Shown in pieces: positions 62,383-64,000 of a DNA stretch of 64,000 nucleotides. Each line of letters starts with the position of its first letter. Position 1 is the stretch's first letter. The stretch is from Dechloromonas agitata is5. GTDB lineage: Bacteria; Pseudomonadota; Gammaproteobacteria; Burkholderiales; Rhodocyclaceae. A model generated the notes under the pieces. That model had not been told where the DNA came from. It saw only the letters and a program-made list of their open reading frames with translations, and made no database searches. The stretch covers positions 1,116,001-1,180,000 of the forward strand of contig NZ_KI912532.1 in assembly GCF_000519045.1 (NCBI RefSeq), given 5' to 3'. The position numbers and the translations under genes are program-made.

Positions 62383-63273
62383 ATGGCCTGGCGTAATGTC
62401 TGTTTCCTGACCGACGCGTCGCACGCCGAGCCGCTGTGCGACGCCCTGCTCGAAGCCGGTGCGCTGTCGGCGTGCATCGAGGATGCCGATGCCGGCACGC
62501 CCGACGAGCAGCCGCAGTTCGGTGAGCCGGGCTCGGTCAATACGCCGGGCTGGACGCATTCCCGGGTCGTCGTGCTGCTCGAGCCGGATGCCGATATCGA
62601 TGCGGTGCTGGGCGAAGCAATGCAGGCCATCGGTCTGTCCGCCATGCCGGCCTACACCGTCGAGGCGGTGGCCGAACAGAACTGGGTCCAGCTGACCCAG
62701 TCGCAATTCGATCCGATCCGTATTTCAGAGCGCCTGTGGATCGTCCCGTCCTGGCATGAATCGCCCGATCCGTCGGCGATCAATCTGATTCTCGATCCGG
62801 GCATGGCTTTTGGCACCGGCTCGCATCCAACGACACGCCTCTGCCTCGAATGGCTGGAGCGCAACGTCAGCGCCGGTTGCTCGGTGCTCGATTACGGCTG
62901 TGGTTCCGGCATCCTGGCCATCGCCGCGGCGAAGCTGGGGGCCGGCCGGGTGGCCGGGGTCGATATCGACCCGCAGGCCGTCGAGGCGGCCAATGCCAAT
63001 GCCGAACGGAATGGTGTCGTGGCGCAGTTCGCCGATTCGGCGGCGCCGGTTGCCGGTGAGTACGATGTTGTCGTCGCCAACATTCTTTCCAACCCGCTAC
63101 GCGTGCTGGCGCCGGCCATCTGCGCCCATGTCCGCCCGGGCGGCCGGCTGGCGTTGTCCGGCATCCTGCGCGAGCAGGCGGAAGAAATCATCGCCATCTA
63201 CGCCCAGTGGTTGCCGCTGCAGGTGGCTGACGTGCGCGAGGATTGGGTATGTCTGGCGGGAACCCGGCCCTGA
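62383..63273 (+). CDS. prmA: Ribosomal protein L11 methyltransferase PrmA
   Basis: 296 residues. SAM-binding motif LDYGCGSGILAIAAAKLGA, motif DIDPQAVEAANANAERNGV, and VVANILSNPL as the active-site segment. It is four bases after accC, and its stop overlaps the next ATG (TGATG). Confidence 0.96.
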   Translation: MAWRNVCFLTDASHAEPLCDALLEAGALSACIEDADAGTPDEQPQFGEPGSVNTPGWTHSRVVVLLEPDADIDAVLGEAMQAIGLSAMPAYTVEAVAEQNWVQLTQSQFDPIRISERLWIVPSWHESPDPSAINLILDPGMAFGTGSHPTTRLCLEWLERNVSAGCSVLDYGCGSGILAIAAAKLGAGRVAGVDIDPQAVEAANANAERNGVVAQFADSAAPVAGEYDVVVANILSNPLRVLAPAICAHVRPGGRLALSGILREQAEEIIAIYAQWLPLQVADVREDWVCLAGTRP

Positions 63274-64000
63274 TGCGTACCCGTTGCCCGGAATGCGCCA
63301 CCGTATTCCGGGTGACCTCCGAACAACTGCGGCGCAAGGCCGGCAAGGTGCGTTGCGGCCATTGCCAGGCCGTTTTCAACGCTTTCGATCACTGGCAGGC
63401 TGAGAGCCGTGAAGAGAGCCCGCCGGTCGTCACGCCGCTGGCTGACGAATCCGCACTGCCGGAACCGCTTCCGTTCGAGGTGTCTGGCATGCCAGATTCC
63501 CCGGAAATCGCTGCCATCGAATTCGACCCGGCGGCCACCATTGTGGCCAGCCCGGAGAGTTTCCCGCAGGAAGATCTGCTTGAGGCGCTCCCCGCCGTCG
63601 CTGCGCCAGCACCGGACGAGGCCGGTGCTTTCCCGCTGGAGCCGGCTGCGCGGCCGTCGGCCGAGGCGCGGGAAATGGACGCTCAACTGCCAGAGGCTCG
63701 CTTCGACGCCGCCGAGACCTTGATTGCCGCACCCCGCCCGGATGTTCAGCCCTACACCGGGCAACTGCCTGCTGCAGTCGAAAATCCGCCGGGCGCCGAT
63801 GAAACACCCGAGCAGTCCGCCCAGGCCGCTCGCGAAGCCGGTTTGGTCGCGGCGCGCGAACTGGCTGACACGGCGGCCTACAACCGTTGGGCGGCCGGCA
63901 CCCTGGCCAGCGATGGTCGTGGCGTGTTCGATGGCGAGGAGTCGCGTCGGGCGCGCTGGCCTTTCGTGCTCGTCGCCGTCTTGCTCCTCCTGGCGCTGGT
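63273..64000 (+). CDS. MJ0042-type zinc-ribbon / DUF3426 protein (3' end cut by window edge)
   Basis: Open to the right edge (242 codons visible). N-terminal zinc ribbon with two CxxC pairs (MRTRCPECATVF, VRCGHCQAVF), then an acidic, proline/alanine-rich linker of about 180 residues, and the start of a transmembrane helix (WPFVLVAVLLLLAL). This matches the zinc-ribbon plus DUF3426 proteins that follow prmA in betaproteobacteria. Function unknown. Confidence 0.85.
   Translation, partial: MRTRCPECATVFRVTSEQLRRKAGKVRCGHCQAVFNAFDHWQAESREESPPVVTPLADESALPEPLPFEVSGMPDSPEIAAIEFDPAATIVASPESFPQEDLLEALPAVAAPAPDEAGAFPLEPAARPSAEAREMDAQLPEARFDAAETLIAAPRPDVQPYTGQLPAAVENPPGADETPEQSAQAAREAGLVAARELADTAAYNRWAAGTLASDGRGVFDGEESRRARWPFVLVAVLLLLAL

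Overview
The window looks like a chromosomal segment of a GC-rich betaproteobacterium, most likely of the Rhodocyclales (Dechloromonas/Azonexus type). This is inferred from the accB-accC-prmA-zinc-ribbon order, the HupUV/HoxBC-type H2 sensor, narK1-narK2-narGHJI and FNR-type promoters. The cell it implies oxidises hydrogen and respires nitrate. Genes are tightly packed, often with 4-base ATGA overlaps, and I saw no insertion sequence, CRISPR array, tRNA or rRNA.

Layout. 1-2.6 kb: cytochrome c maturation operon ccmABCDE (minus strand, cut at the left edge) behind a well-formed FNR promoter. 2.7-4.8 kb: a di-heme cytochrome c peroxidase gene with an in-frame TGA, divergent from oxyR. 4.8-9.8 kb: a 1668-residue CBS/PAS/GAF/GGDEF/EAL/CZB protein, also behind an FNR-type promoter. 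10-12.5 kb: hupK-hypA-hypB behind a sigma-54 promoter. 12.6-25 kb, minus strand: narK1-narK2-narGHJI, a terminator, then narX-narL. 25.2-36.8 kb: hypF; a second sigma-54 promoter with the Hyb-type [NiFe]-hydrogenase operon hybOABC; then protease and chaperone genes and hypCDE. 37-42.7 kb: hypX-hoxA-hoxB-hoxC (CO-ligand synthesis, H2-response regulator, H2-sensing hydrogenase). 42.7-50.5 kb: accessory genes comprising an HD-GYP protein, a three-gene corrinoid methyl-transfer cassette, a degenerate J-domain protein with a lipoprotein, and a hemerythrin/NnrS-like/DUF59 operon. 50.6-55.5 kb: nikR-hoxJ, then a third sigma-54 promoter overlapped by a NikR-type palindrome driving a nickel permease (hoxN) and a TonB-dependent receptor. 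55.6-64 kb: housekeeping genes maeB, mpl, aroQ, accBC, prmA and a partial zinc-ribbon protein.

How it works together (inference). HoxBC senses H2, HoxJ and HoxA relay the signal, and sigma-54 promoters fire the hydrogenase, the first maturation genes and nickel import. NikR would brake nickel import when metal is sufficient. Electrons from periplasmic H2 oxidation would pass through HybA/HybB to quinone and on to the Nar nitrate reductase. Compared with the hypABFCDEX-hoxABCJ-hoxN order known from Ralstonia/Cupriavidus, the locus is interrupted twice: by the nar cluster between hypB and hypF, and by about 8 kb of accessory genes between hoxC and hoxJ.

Most worth follow-up: the corrinoid/UroD-like/RACE cassette, whose UroD-like enzyme lacks two of the usual zinc ligands; the stacked sigma-54/NikR control of hoxN; intrinsic terminators placed a few bases ahead of downstream start codons in three operons; and the TGA at a normally tryptophan codon in the peroxidase.
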